From Chloroflexota bacterium (GTDB lineage: Bacteria > Chloroflexota > Dormibacteria > Dormibacterales > Dormibacteraceae), in contig VBHB01000090.1 of assembly GCA_005880315.1 (NCBI GenBank), positions 1 through 33,258 of the forward strand: DNA of 33,258 nucleotides. The letters run 5' to 3'. The notes under the pieces were generated by a model. The model had not been told where the DNA came from, ran no database searches, and saw only the letters and a program-made list of their open reading frames with translations. Positions 24,724 to 32,741 of the stretch are shown here, piece by piece (position 1 is the first letter of the stretch; each line of letters starts with the position of its first letter). The translations under genes and the position numbers were made by a program.

Positions 24724-24845
24724 TCGTAGATGATCGTGCTCTGGCTGGTGCGCTGGAGAGAGACGAACATCTTCTAGCCGACAGCGACCAAAGACTCACG
24801 GATGATCTCCGCCGTGAACGGATCGATCCTGCTTTGGACAGCCAC
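24724..24845 (-). pseudogene. Truncated second copy of the hyuB 5' end
   Basis: Starting at GTG 24845, 4 nt after the hyuB stop, the minus strand encodes 'VAVQSRIDPFTAEIIRESLV', nearly the hyuB start 'MAVRTKIDPFEAEIIRESLV'. After a TAG (a GAG-to-TAG change) the frame goes on with 'KMFVSLQRTSQSTIIYE', identical to hyuB apart from one residue. Similarity stops abruptly at about 24724. The two copies are 122 bp each. This is the remains of a tandem hyuB paralogue cut off by a deletion or insertion next to the tRNA-like repeat. Confidence 0.8.
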
Positions 24846-24849
24846 TTGT

Positions 24850-26538
24850 TTACGGCTGCTGGCCGTACGTTTCGAGCGCCGCTCTGTCGCTGACGTAACC
24901 CTCTTTGACGTCCGCCAGCACCCGTTCGCGCGACCTCTTGCGAGGATCGCCCCAGCCGCCGCCGGCACCGGTGATCAGCCGCGCGATGTCTCCTCTGCGC
25001 AGATGAACGCGAGCACCTTTGCCAAACCGATTCGGCGGGCTGCCATCAGCACGGATGACCTCGATGTAGTTTGGAGAGCCCGCCTGTCCGCCCGCCACGC
25101 CCCACGGCGGAAACTTGGCGCGGCCGAACGTTGCGGTGAGGAACATCCCCTCCTCGCCCAGGATCCGATAGTCGCGCACTAGACCGAGCCCGCCGCGGTA
25201 CTCTCCGGCGCCTGCTTCGACAGGGTTCAGCGCGTACTGGTCGACCACGATGCCGTACTTCTGCTCGCACACCTCGGCCGGGATGATGTACGTCTCGCCG
25301 TCACCGATGCAGACGAGGCCCGATTCCCCGTCCTTGTCCACGCCCGCACCCCAACCGCCCGCCTGTGGCTCGACCATGATCACCAGGTCGCCCGTGTCAG
25401 CGTGATTGCCGGCGAGTATCAGCCCACAGACTGAGAGGAAGTGGCCGGCGGTCATCCGCTCCGGCATGTGCGGAGCCAGTGCTTTCCAGACGAGGTCGAC
25501 AGAATTGAGCAAGGTTTCCCAGTAGGTCGAGACCGGTGCCGGGCGCACGGCCGAGAAGATGTTGCCCTCGGGACAAATGACCTTCAAGGGCCGGAAGCCA
25601 CCCTCGTTCACCGGAGTGTCCGGGTTGGTCAGGGCCTTGAAGATGGTCCGCATGCCGCCCATCAGGCCTGTCCGTGTGCAGTTGACGGGACCTCGCGCCT
25701 GGGGCCCCGATCCTGTGAAGTCGGCGACGAACTCGTCGTCGCTGATGGTCACCTTGACTCTGATCGGGATGGGGTCGGGCGTCAGCCCGTCATCATCGAT
25801 GAAGTCCTCGGCTTCGAAGACGCCTTTGGGGAGCTTGGCCAGATCGAGCCGAACCTGACGCTCGCCCTGGGTCAACAGGTAGTCGACTCCGGCCTGGACC
25901 TGCTCGACGCCGTGCTTGGCGCACAGCTCGGTGAAGCGGCGGTCGGCCATCCGGAGTCCCGCCGCCTGGGCGTACATGTCGCCGAGACTCATCTCCGGCG
26001 TCCGCACGTTGGCCCGGATGATGTCGACGACGCTCGGCAGCGGCTTGTGGTCGACATAGAGCCGGACGCACGGCAGCTGCAGGCCTTCCTGGAAGACCTC
26101 GGTCGCATCCGTCGTCCAGCTGCCCGCGTCCTTGCCCCCCACCTCCGTCCAATGCGCCTTGTTCGCGGCGAAGGCGAGCAGCTCGCCCTTGTAGAAGAGA
26201 GGCATCACCATTGCGACGTCGGAGAGGTGGGTGCCGCCCCCTGTGTAGGGGTCATTGGTGGCGAAGATGTCGCCCTCCCGGATCTGCTTCAGGCCGAACT
26301 TGTCGAGCACCGACTGCACGGTGAAAGTGAGGATGCCTGCGAAGGCGGTGACGCCGTTGGTCTGGGCGATGAGCTGCGCTTTGTGGTCTGTAATCCCGCA
26401 GGCGAAGTCGAGGACCTCGTAGATGATCGTGCTCTGGCTGGTGCGCTGCAGCGAGACGAACATCTCCTCGGCGACGGCGACCAGGGACTCGCGGATGATC
26501 TCTGCCTCGAAGGGGTCGATTTTTGTCCTTACGGCCAT
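24850..26538 (-). CDS. hyuB: Hydantoinase B/oxoprolinase family protein (HyuB)
   Basis: A 562-residue subunit of the hydantoinase/acetophenone- or acetone-carboxylase-like family. The opening 'FEAEIIRESLVAVAEEMFVSLQRTSQS' (read as FEAEIIRESLV and EEMFVSLQRTSQS) is a family hallmark. Others are 'DIFATNDPYTGGGTHLSDVA', 'DFTGSGPQARGPVNC', 'GGWGAGVDKDGESG' and the C-terminal 'ITGAGGGWGDPRKR'. With HyuA it performs ATP-dependent opening or carboxylation of cyclic amides or ketones. The ATG at 26538 lies 4 nt after the hyuA stop. The length is normal. It ends the minus-strand operon, and a broken copy of its own start follows. Confidence 0.9.
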   Translation of the reverse strand: MAVRTKIDPFEAEIIRESLVAVAEEMFVSLQRTSQSTIIYEVLDFACGITDHKAQLIAQTNGVTAFAGILTFTVQSVLDKFGLKQIREGDIFATNDPYTGGGTHLSDVAMVMPLFYKGELLAFAANKAHWTEVGGKDAGSWTTDATEVFQEGLQLPCVRLYVDHKPLPSVVDIIRANVRTPEMSLGDMYAQAAGLRMADRRFTELCAKHGVEQVQAGVDYLLTQGERQVRLDLAKLPKGVFEAEDFIDDDGLTPDPIPIRVKVTISDDEFVADFTGSGPQARGPVNCTRTGLMGGMRTIFKALTNPDTPVNEGGFRPLKVICPEGNIFSAVRPAPVSTYWETLLNSVDLVWKALAPHMPERMTAGHFLSVCGLILAGNHADTGDLVIMVEPQAGGWGAGVDKDGESGLVCIGDGETYIIPAEVCEQKYGIVVDQYALNPVEAGAGEYRGGLGLVRDYRILGEEGMFLTATFGRAKFPPWGVAGGQAGSPNYIEVIRADGSPPNRFGKGARVHLRRGDIARLITGAGGGWGDPRKRSRERVLADVKEGYVSDRAALETYGQQP

Positions 26539-26542
26539 CGTT

Positions 26543-28585
26543 CTACACCCCCGTCTCGATGACGAGGTTGCCGATCCGGTCCAAACCGCCTCGCTGGCCC
26601 GGGTAGATGACGGTGGTTGAGGCTTCCTCTTCGACGATCGCCGGGCCTTTCACCTCTTCGTCGAGCGCCAGCCGGCCGCGCTCATAGAGAGCTGCCTCGT
26701 GGATCCCATCCTCGTCGAAGTCGACCGTCCTTCGACCCTTGGTTGCCGTACCACGCGCAGCGGTTGGAGCGAAGGCCGAGAGGTCGGGATTCGGAACCCG
26801 CACCAATCCGGTCAGGTGCAGGTTGACGAACTCCACGGGCCCCTCGAGCCGGAACATGAAGGCGCTCTCGTGACGTTCGTGGAATCGGGCAGTCACTTCC
26901 GCGAGCGACGCCTGCCCGTCAGGTACTGGGACGCGAACCGTGTGCTCCTGGCCCGCATAGCGCATGTCTGCCGCGCGCGCGGTCACCACATTGGCCGTGT
27001 CGAAGCCCTCGTGCTTGAAGAACAGGAGCGCATCACGTTCGAGCTCGTCGTACCTTCGATAAACCGCGCCCATGGTTTCGTCGGTGGCTCTGAGCACTGT
27101 CGTGCGGGTGAAGTCCTGTTTGTAGTCTGTGGTCAGCATGCCCCAAGCGCTGAACTCGCCTGGGGCCGGCGGAATGATGACCTTGCGAATGTGAAGCTCC
27201 CGCGCCAGAGCTGAAGCATGCATCGGGCCGCCGCCGCCGAAGGCCACGAGGACGTATTCGCGCGGGTCATGGCCTTTGCGGACCGATACGAGCTTGATGG
27301 CGTTGACCATGTTCGCGTTCGCGAGGCGAATAATTCCCCTGGCCACCTCGTCCACCGGCATCCCGAGCTTGGCCGCGAGCTTTCCGGTCGCCTTACGCGC
27401 CTGCTCGAGCGACAGTGGCATCTCACCTCCCAGGAAATAGCTCGGGTTGATGCGGCCGAGCAGCAGGTTGGCATCGGTGACAGTGGGCTCCGCACCGCCC
27501 TGCGTGTAGCTGGCGGGACCGGGCACCGCACCGGCGCTCCGGGGACCAACACGCAGCGTCCCGATCGGATCGAGCCAGGCGATCGAACCACCGCCGGCTC
27601 CGATCTCGACGATGTCGACGACCGGCACTTTGACCGGATACCCAGCCCTCCTCGCGTCCTGCTCGATCCGGTATTCGGTCGTCACCTTGACCTCGGCTCC
27701 CTCGATGAGGGACGTCTTGGCAGTCGTTCCACCGATGTCGAGAGTGATCAGGTTGCGCTCGCCGATCTCCAGGCCAATCGCCAGGGAGCCAACGACCCCA
27801 CCCACCGGCCCCGATTCGATCATGTGGATCGGCTGCTCTTTGGCGAATCCAAAGGAAGCCATGCCACCGTTGGACTTCATCACGTTGAGCGAGCCCGACA
27901 TCTCAAGCTTGCGAAGGTCCTGGAAGAGGGAATCGAGATAGTTGCTCGCAACCGGTCTCACGTAGCTGTTGAGGACCGCGGACGATGTCCGCTCGTACTC
28001 GCGCCACTCCTGGGTGATGGCGTGGGATGGCGTCACCAAGACTCCAGGCAAGAGCTCCTCCAACATCTCAGCACAGCGAGCTTCATTGCTTGGATTGGCA
28101 TAGCTGTGCAGAAAACAGACCGCCACCGCAGATACGCCCTGGGACCTGATTTCATCGGCAACTGCGCGCACCGACTTTTCATCGAGAGCCTTGATGACGT
28201 CGCCCTTGTAGCCGACGCGCTCATCGACCTCGAATCGAAGATGCCGAGGCACGAAGGCTGCTTGCTTCTGGAAGCGCAGGTTATACATGTCAGGCCGGTT
28301 GGCCCGAGTTATCTCGAGGACGTCGCGGAATCCACGCGTCGTGACCAGCGCCGTCGGCGCGCCCTTGCGCTCGGTCAGCGCGTTGATCACAACGGTCGTG
28401 CCGTGGACGAAGAATGCGACCGTTCGAGGATCGAGACCAGACTTGCGAATCGTGTCCGCAATCCCTCGATGGAACTCGGGCGGCGTGGAGGCAGCCTTGG
28501 CCAGCGTGATCTTTCCGCTTTCCTCGTCAAGCGCCACCAGGTCGGTGAAGGTGCCTCCGATGTCAGTGGCCATTCGTACACGCAT
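26543..28585 (-). CDS. hyuA: Hydantoinase A/oxoprolinase family protein (HyuA)
   Basis: A 680-residue ATP-binding subunit of the hydantoinase/oxoprolinase family with an actin/ASKHA-like fold. Phosphate-binding 'ATDIGGTFTDLVA' is at the N-terminus, then 'FVHGTTVVINALTERKG', 'NLITLDIGGTTAKTSLIEG' (second phosphate loop), 'EIGAGGGSIAWLD' and 'AFGGGGPMHA'. It phosphorylates the substrate carbonyl for HyuB. The start overlaps the preceding stop (TGATG; ATG 28585); GTG 28588 or ATG 28570 are alternatives. The residues needed for nucleotide binding are intact, so it looks functional. Confidence 0.92.
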   Translation of the reverse strand: MRVRMATDIGGTFTDLVALDEESGKITLAKAASTPPEFHRGIADTIRKSGLDPRTVAFFVHGTTVVINALTERKGAPTALVTTRGFRDVLEITRANRPDMYNLRFQKQAAFVPRHLRFEVDERVGYKGDVIKALDEKSVRAVADEIRSQGVSAVAVCFLHSYANPSNEARCAEMLEELLPGVLVTPSHAITQEWREYERTSSAVLNSYVRPVASNYLDSLFQDLRKLEMSGSLNVMKSNGGMASFGFAKEQPIHMIESGPVGGVVGSLAIGLEIGERNLITLDIGGTTAKTSLIEGAEVKVTTEYRIEQDARRAGYPVKVPVVDIVEIGAGGGSIAWLDPIGTLRVGPRSAGAVPGPASYTQGGAEPTVTDANLLLGRINPSYFLGGEMPLSLEQARKATGKLAAKLGMPVDEVARGIIRLANANMVNAIKLVSVRKGHDPREYVLVAFGGGGPMHASALARELHIRKVIIPPAPGEFSAWGMLTTDYKQDFTRTTVLRATDETMGAVYRRYDELERDALLFFKHEGFDTANVVTARAADMRYAGQEHTVRVPVPDGQASLAEVTARFHERHESAFMFRLEGPVEFVNLHLTGLVRVPNPDLSAFAPTAARGTATKGRRTVDFDEDGIHEAALYERGRLALDEEVKGPAIVEEEASTTVIYPGQRGGLDRIGNLVIETGV

Positions 28586-29472
28586 CACCGACCTCGCCCA
28601 TCGACCGCCGCGGCCGGTACCGCCGGGCCCACATTCCGACGTTTGGCTTCGGCGGCGAAGTCACGGAGCAGGGCATCGAGCCAGCGCGCGAAAGAAACCC
28701 TATCCCCCATCACGCTGTACTTCTGGGCGTCGATCTCCGCCTTCATCTGCGAAAGGAAGACGTCGCCGCGAGCGCCTTCGAGCATCCGGCTCACGCCCTC
28801 GATCATCCGGAACGGTCCGTAGATCAGCGGCTCGTCGATGCAGTCGCGCGCGCTGGCCACCAGGTAGAGGATGTTGACGAATAGCTCTGCCACGTCGGTC
28901 TTCGCTGTTGCCGCGGGTCGGGCTCCAGGCAGCGGGAGCGTGGGTGGATTCCAGATCTTGCCAAAACCGTTCCGGTAGATGACAGCAGGGGGGTTCTTCA
29001 TGGGAGGTGTCGGCGTCGGGGTGGGGTGTCCCACGGCGACGAGGATGTCGGGCCTCACGTTTTTGGGCATGTCCAGGACTACCTGAAGCGCGACGTCGTT
29101 GGCGCAGCGGACGAAACATGTGGCCAATCCGAGCGCGACGGCGGCGAGGGCCATGTTCTCAGCCGCGGCGCCGGCATCGACAAGCGATAGGGTGTCGCGG
29201 CCCTGGACTCCCATCGAGGCTTCGGCCCGGTCGAGGTCGGTGCAGATGACGATGACCGCGGGCGAGTTGGCGAGAAAGCTTGGTGTGACCTGGCGCACCG
29301 TCCGCATGAGGTCGGGATCGGTCACTACCAGGATTCGGCGGACGAGCTCGGCACCCCCCATTGGCGCGCGTCCGGCCGCCCATACCAATCTCGCCAGCAA
29401 CTCCTCGTCCACAGGCTCGCTCGTGAACGAGCGGTGGAACCGGCGTTTGCGAATCGATTCCAGGACGTCCAT
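28585..29472 (-). CDS. Nitroreductase-fold protein with a C-terminal extension
   Basis: A 295-residue protein. Residues 1 to about 170 are an FMN nitroreductase-type domain: 'RKRRFHRSFTSEPVDEELLARLVWAA' (FMN phosphate arginines; read as RKRRFHRSFTSEPV), 'SLVDAGAAAENMALAAVALGLAT' and 'ILVAVGHPTPTP'. Residues about 185-295 form a separate helical stretch ('DVAELFVNILYLVASARDCI', 'YGPFRMIEGVSRML') that I believe resembles the small DUF6092 proteins, though this is from memory. The ATG at 29472 has AGGAGG 5 nt upstream. Position between DUF917 and hyuA suggests a redox step on the same substrate. Confidence 0.8.
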   Translation of the reverse strand: MDVLESIRKRRFHRSFTSEPVDEELLARLVWAAGRAPMGGAELVRRILVVTDPDLMRTVRQVTPSFLANSPAVIVICTDLDRAEASMGVQGRDTLSLVDAGAAAENMALAAVALGLATCFVRCANDVALQVVLDMPKNVRPDILVAVGHPTPTPTPPMKNPPAVIYRNGFGKIWNPPTLPLPGARPAATAKTDVAELFVNILYLVASARDCIDEPLIYGPFRMIEGVSRMLEGARGDVFLSQMKAEIDAQKYSVMGDRVSFARWLDALLRDFAAEAKRRNVGPAVPAAAVDGRGR

Positions 29473-29482
29473 GCCCGCCTCC

Positions 29483-30574
29483 TCAGCTCAATTGCTCAAT
29501 GGGAGTGAAGTCGTGGTCGAGTCCGAAGGCCCGAGGCCCGAAGACGTCAAGGGCCTCAGGCGTGCGCATGATGTCCGGCGTCGAGACCACCATCACCTTG
29601 ACCCGCTGCCCGTAGCGGATGCTTTCGGTGGTGATGGGCTCGGCGGTCTCCGCCTCCAGAATGCAGATCAGGTCCGGCACGATGCCTCGGACGTGGCCAT
29701 CGACCCGCGCAATCAGGTGTTCGTTCTGAAAGTTCAGATCGAGTGGCGGGCCATCGCCATCCGACTCGATTGTCGCGTGGCCCTTCGCGAAACCTTCGGT
29801 GGTGCGGCGGAAGATGTCCGCGACTTTGCCCTCAAATATCACGCGGCCGTAGCGATAAGGCGTGTCCTTGAGCATCTCGATGAGCGATTGAAAAGGGTCC
29901 TGGTGGCTCTCCCTTGCCTCGCGCAAGCAGCGGCCGATCCGAATTCCTAGGCTGATGGTGCCGTGGATGGACGTGCGTTTGGCGGTAGCGCCGTCCATGC
30001 TGTACTCCGCGATATAGGCGGCGCCCCCCATCCGAATCGTGATGCCTCTTGCCAACCACTCCATGGCTTTGTTGTCGTGGGCCGTGAGGATGGTGGTGTC
30101 ACCGAATTCGTTGGTGATCGCCATCGGGGTTCCAGGCACCCCGTAAACGTGGAAGGTCTCCATCTGGAGCTCGGGGAAAGCGCGACCCATCCCGTCGGCG
30201 TCGATCACGGGCAGGCCGAGCCTCGCCCCTACCACCAAGGGCATCGTGGAGTTGATCCCCCCGCACTCGATCGGCATGGTCGCGTAGGCACGCCGACCCA
30301 GGTGCGCCTCCAGCGCGCGCAACGAAGCGACGGCCTCGTGCCCGCTCGGGATCTTCTCCACCAACACGGTGGGGGCACCCATCATCGCCGTCGGGATGAC
30401 GAACGCATCGTCGGGCACCTCCTCCGGGGAGATCAGGGTCACGCGACCACCCTCGGCCAGTGCCTGCTCCACCATCAAGCGCCCGACATATGGATCACCG
30501 CCTCCCCCGGTGCCCAGGAATGCGGCACCACGGGCGAGATCCCGAAGGTCTTGAGCCGTCAGCTCGCGCCCCAT
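29483..30574 (-). CDS. DUF917-family protein, second of a tandem pair
   Basis: A 363-residue protein of the DUF917 family (now linked to S-methyl-thiohydantoin desulfurase). Shared blocks are 'GAAFLGTGGGGDPYVGRLM', 'MMGAPTVLVEKIPSG', 'IECGGINSTMPLVVGARLGL', 'VIDADGMGRAFPELQM' and 'FQNEHLIARVDG'. DUF917 genes are regularly found beside hyuA/hyuB. The ATG at 30574 is 4 nt after the preceding gene's stop and directly follows GAGGAG, which is closer than usual; the frame is open to 30655, but that part lies inside the neighbouring gene. It is clearly a diverged paralogue of the next entry. Confidence 0.88.
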   Translation of the reverse strand: MGRELTAQDLRDLARGAAFLGTGGGGDPYVGRLMVEQALAEGGRVTLISPEEVPDDAFVIPTAMMGAPTVLVEKIPSGHEAVASLRALEAHLGRRAYATMPIECGGINSTMPLVVGARLGLPVIDADGMGRAFPELQMETFHVYGVPGTPMAITNEFGDTTILTAHDNKAMEWLARGITIRMGGAAYIAEYSMDGATAKRTSIHGTISLGIRIGRCLREARESHQDPFQSLIEMLKDTPYRYGRVIFEGKVADIFRRTTEGFAKGHATIESDGDGPPLDLNFQNEHLIARVDGHVRGIVPDLICILEAETAEPITTESIRYGQRVKVMVVSTPDIMRTPEALDVFGPRAFGLDHDFTPIEQLS

Positions 30575-30578
30575 CTCC

Positions 30579-31673
30579 TCAGGCCCGCACCGCTGCGCCG
30601 AAGCGTTCTTCCACCGGCACGTAGTCGATGTCGTACCCGAAATAGCGCGGCCCAACCAGAGCTAGCCCAGCCGGTGTCCGCCACTTGCCGTCGCAAGGAG
30701 TCGCAATCACGGTGACCCTGAAGCCATAACGAAGTTCTTCGGTGGTGATTGGTTCGCCGGTCTCCGCACCGAGCACGATGATGAGGTCCGGCACCGACGC
30801 CACGATCTCGCCGTCGCGAATCGCGACCAGGTGCTCGTTTTGGAAACGGATCACTAGCGAGGCGCCCGTGTCGCCCTGAACGCCGTCGATACGGGCCTCG
30901 CCCTTGGCGAAGCCGGCTTCCGTTCGCCGCTTGACGTCAGCGACCTTGCCTTCGAAGACTCGATAACCGTCGAGTCGCTGAAGGATCGCGTTGACTGGAT
31001 CGCCGTGCGCCATGCGAGTCTCGCGGATGAGGCGCCCGAGCTCCTGGGCGAGCCCGATTGTCCCGGGCACCATCGATTCTTTGAGCTGTTGTCCTGAGAG
31101 GACGAAGAGCGCAATCATGGCTGTGGCACCCATGTCGACCGTGATCGAGCGAGCTAGACGTTCGGTCCAGCGGTTGTCGACAGTGGTGATCAGTGCTGTG
31201 TTGCCCTTTTCGTCGGCCAGCGCCATCGGGGTCGCGGAGATGCCAAACATGGTTGGCGTCACCATCTGGATCTCGGGAAAGGCGCGGCCCATGCCGTCTG
31301 CATCCACCAGGGGGATCTTCATCTGTGCGGCGACGCTAAATGGCGTCGTGGAGTTCAGTCCGCCCGCTTCGATCGAGACTGTGTGAGTGATGCGCCGCCC
31401 GAGATAATCCTCGAGGGTTTTGAACGCGCGGATGATCTCGTCTCCGCGCGGCAGCTTCTCCACCATCACCGTGGGGGCGCCCATCATGGCCGACGGCACG
31501 ACCAGGGCGTCGTCGGGAACCTCGTCGGCGTCGACCAGCGTGACGGGCCCGTGCTGGCGGATGGCCTGCTGGGCGAGCAGCTTGCCGATGTACGGGTTGC
31601 CACCTCCGCCGGTGCCGAGTACTGCCGCGCCGATCGCGAGGTCCTCCAGGTCCGCCTCAACTACTTGTCGCAT
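30579..31673 (-). CDS. DUF917-family protein, first of a tandem pair
   Basis: A 364-residue DUF917 protein with the same motif order as its neighbour: 'GAAVLGTGGGGNPYIGKLL', 'MMGAPTVMVEKLPRGDEI', 'IEAGGLNSTTPFSVAAQM', 'LVDADGMGRAFPEIQM' and 'FQNEHLVAIRDGEI'. The glycine-rich start and 'DADGMGRAFPE' are the most conserved parts. The two copies may form a heteromer or act on successive substrates. The ATG at 31673 has AGGAG 7 nt upstream and follows the ATPase stop by 9 nt, so it belongs to the transporter-hyu operon. Confidence 0.9.
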   Translation of the reverse strand: MRQVVEADLEDLAIGAAVLGTGGGGNPYIGKLLAQQAIRQHGPVTLVDADEVPDDALVVPSAMMGAPTVMVEKLPRGDEIIRAFKTLEDYLGRRITHTVSIEAGGLNSTTPFSVAAQMKIPLVDADGMGRAFPEIQMVTPTMFGISATPMALADEKGNTALITTVDNRWTERLARSITVDMGATAMIALFVLSGQQLKESMVPGTIGLAQELGRLIRETRMAHGDPVNAILQRLDGYRVFEGKVADVKRRTEAGFAKGEARIDGVQGDTGASLVIRFQNEHLVAIRDGEIVASVPDLIIVLGAETGEPITTEELRYGFRVTVIATPCDGKWRTPAGLALVGPRYFGYDIDYVPVEERFGAAVRA

Positions 31674-31682
31674 GACATCTCC

Positions 31683-32741
31683 TTACACCTCCAGCGCGAC
31701 CCGGCTGCGTTCGAAGTCTTCTGTCGAGATCTCACCGTCGGCCGCCCGCCAGCAGGCGACCATGTGTTCAGCCCCAACTGCTCGCAAGACTTGCTTCTCC
31801 TGCCGGCATCGGTCCTTGGCAAACGGACAACGCGGGGCGAGCCTGCACGCGGGCGGCGGATTGATCGGCGAAGGCACCTCGCCAGGCAGCATCAGGCGAG
31901 TCTTGCGATCCAGGAGATCGTCTCCCGGCACCGCCGACATCAAGGCGCCGGTGTAGGGATGGCGTGGCTCCGTAAAGATTTCCGCTGTCGGGCCCAGCTC
32001 GACGACCTCGCCCAGGTACATGACCGCAACGCGGTCAGTCAGGTATCCGATCACCGATAGGTCATGCGAGATGAAGACCTGGGTCAGGCGCAGCTCTTCT
32101 TTCAAGTTTCGTAGCAGGTTGATCAACTTCGCCTGGACCGATACGTCGAGCGCTGACGTTGGTTCGTCCAGGACGACGAGGTCTGGTTTGGGAGCGAGAG
32201 CCCGCGCAATACCGACTCGCTGTTGCTGTCCCCCGGAAAGTTCATGCGGGTACCTGTCAAACAGCTCGTCCGAGAGTCCCACCCGATTGAACAGATCGTG
32301 CACCTCGATGCGGACCGCACCCGGAGCCACAAGCCGGTGCAGCAGCAGCGGCTCCGCAACCGTCTGCCACACCTTCATCCGCGGGTTCAACGAACCGAGC
32401 GGATCCTGGAAGACCATCTGCAGCTTGGGCCGAAGGCGCCTCAGCCTGCGGCCATCGAGCCGCGTCAGGTCGACTTCGCGAAAATGGATCGAGCCAGACG
32501 TGGGCGTTTCGAGGCGCAGGGCCACCCGGCCAAGGGTCGACTTTCCGCACCCGCTCTCGCCGACCAGGCCAAGGGTCTCGCCGCGACGCACGCTCAGCGA
32601 AACGCCATCGACAGCCCGCACCTGCTCCGTCCGGAACGCGCCTGTCTTGATCGGATAGTGCTTGACCAGGTCCTCGATCGCGAGCATCACCGGATCCGGC
32701 GCCGGCACGGGCACGTCTGTCGCCTGCACTCGCTCAGCCAC
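31683..32741 (-). CDS. ABC transporter ATP-binding protein, DppF/OppF type
   Basis: A 352-residue ATPase. 'KHYPIKTGAFRTEQVRAVDG' is the usual DppF/OppF opening. Walker A 'GESGCGKST', signature 'LSGGQQQRVGIARAL', Walker B 'LVVLDEPTSALDVSVQ' and switch 'FISHDLSVI' are intact. The C-terminal tail 'ACRLAPRCPFAKDRCRQE' is the cysteine-bearing oligopeptide-transporter domain. The GTG at 32741 overlaps the previous gene by 8 nt and gives the family length; the open frame to 32915 is a shadow of that gene. Together with the next gene it powers a peptide-type importer, probably bringing in the substrate of the DUF917/hyu genes. Confidence 0.92.
   Translation of the reverse strand: MAERVQATDVPVPAPDPVMLAIEDLVKHYPIKTGAFRTEQVRAVDGVSLSVRRGETLGLVGESGCGKSTLGRVALRLETPTSGSIHFREVDLTRLDGRRLRRLRPKLQMVFQDPLGSLNPRMKVWQTVAEPLLLHRLVAPGAVRIEVHDLFNRVGLSDELFDRYPHELSGGQQQRVGIARALAPKPDLVVLDEPTSALDVSVQAKLINLLRNLKEELRLTQVFISHDLSVIGYLTDRVAVMYLGEVVELGPTAEIFTEPRHPYTGALMSAVPGDDLLDRKTRLMLPGEVPSPINPPPACRLAPRCPFAKDRCRQEKQVLRAVGAEHMVACWRAADGEISTEDFERSRVALEV

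Noticed and set aside
25441-26562. 373-codon open frame on the plus strand
   Set aside because: Antisense to hyuB, low-complexity shadow composition.
27218-28822. 534-codon open frame on the plus strand
   Set aside because: It lies opposite hyuA and the start of the nitroreductase gene, its protein has no recognisable domain, and long antisense frames are expected in high-GC coding DNA.
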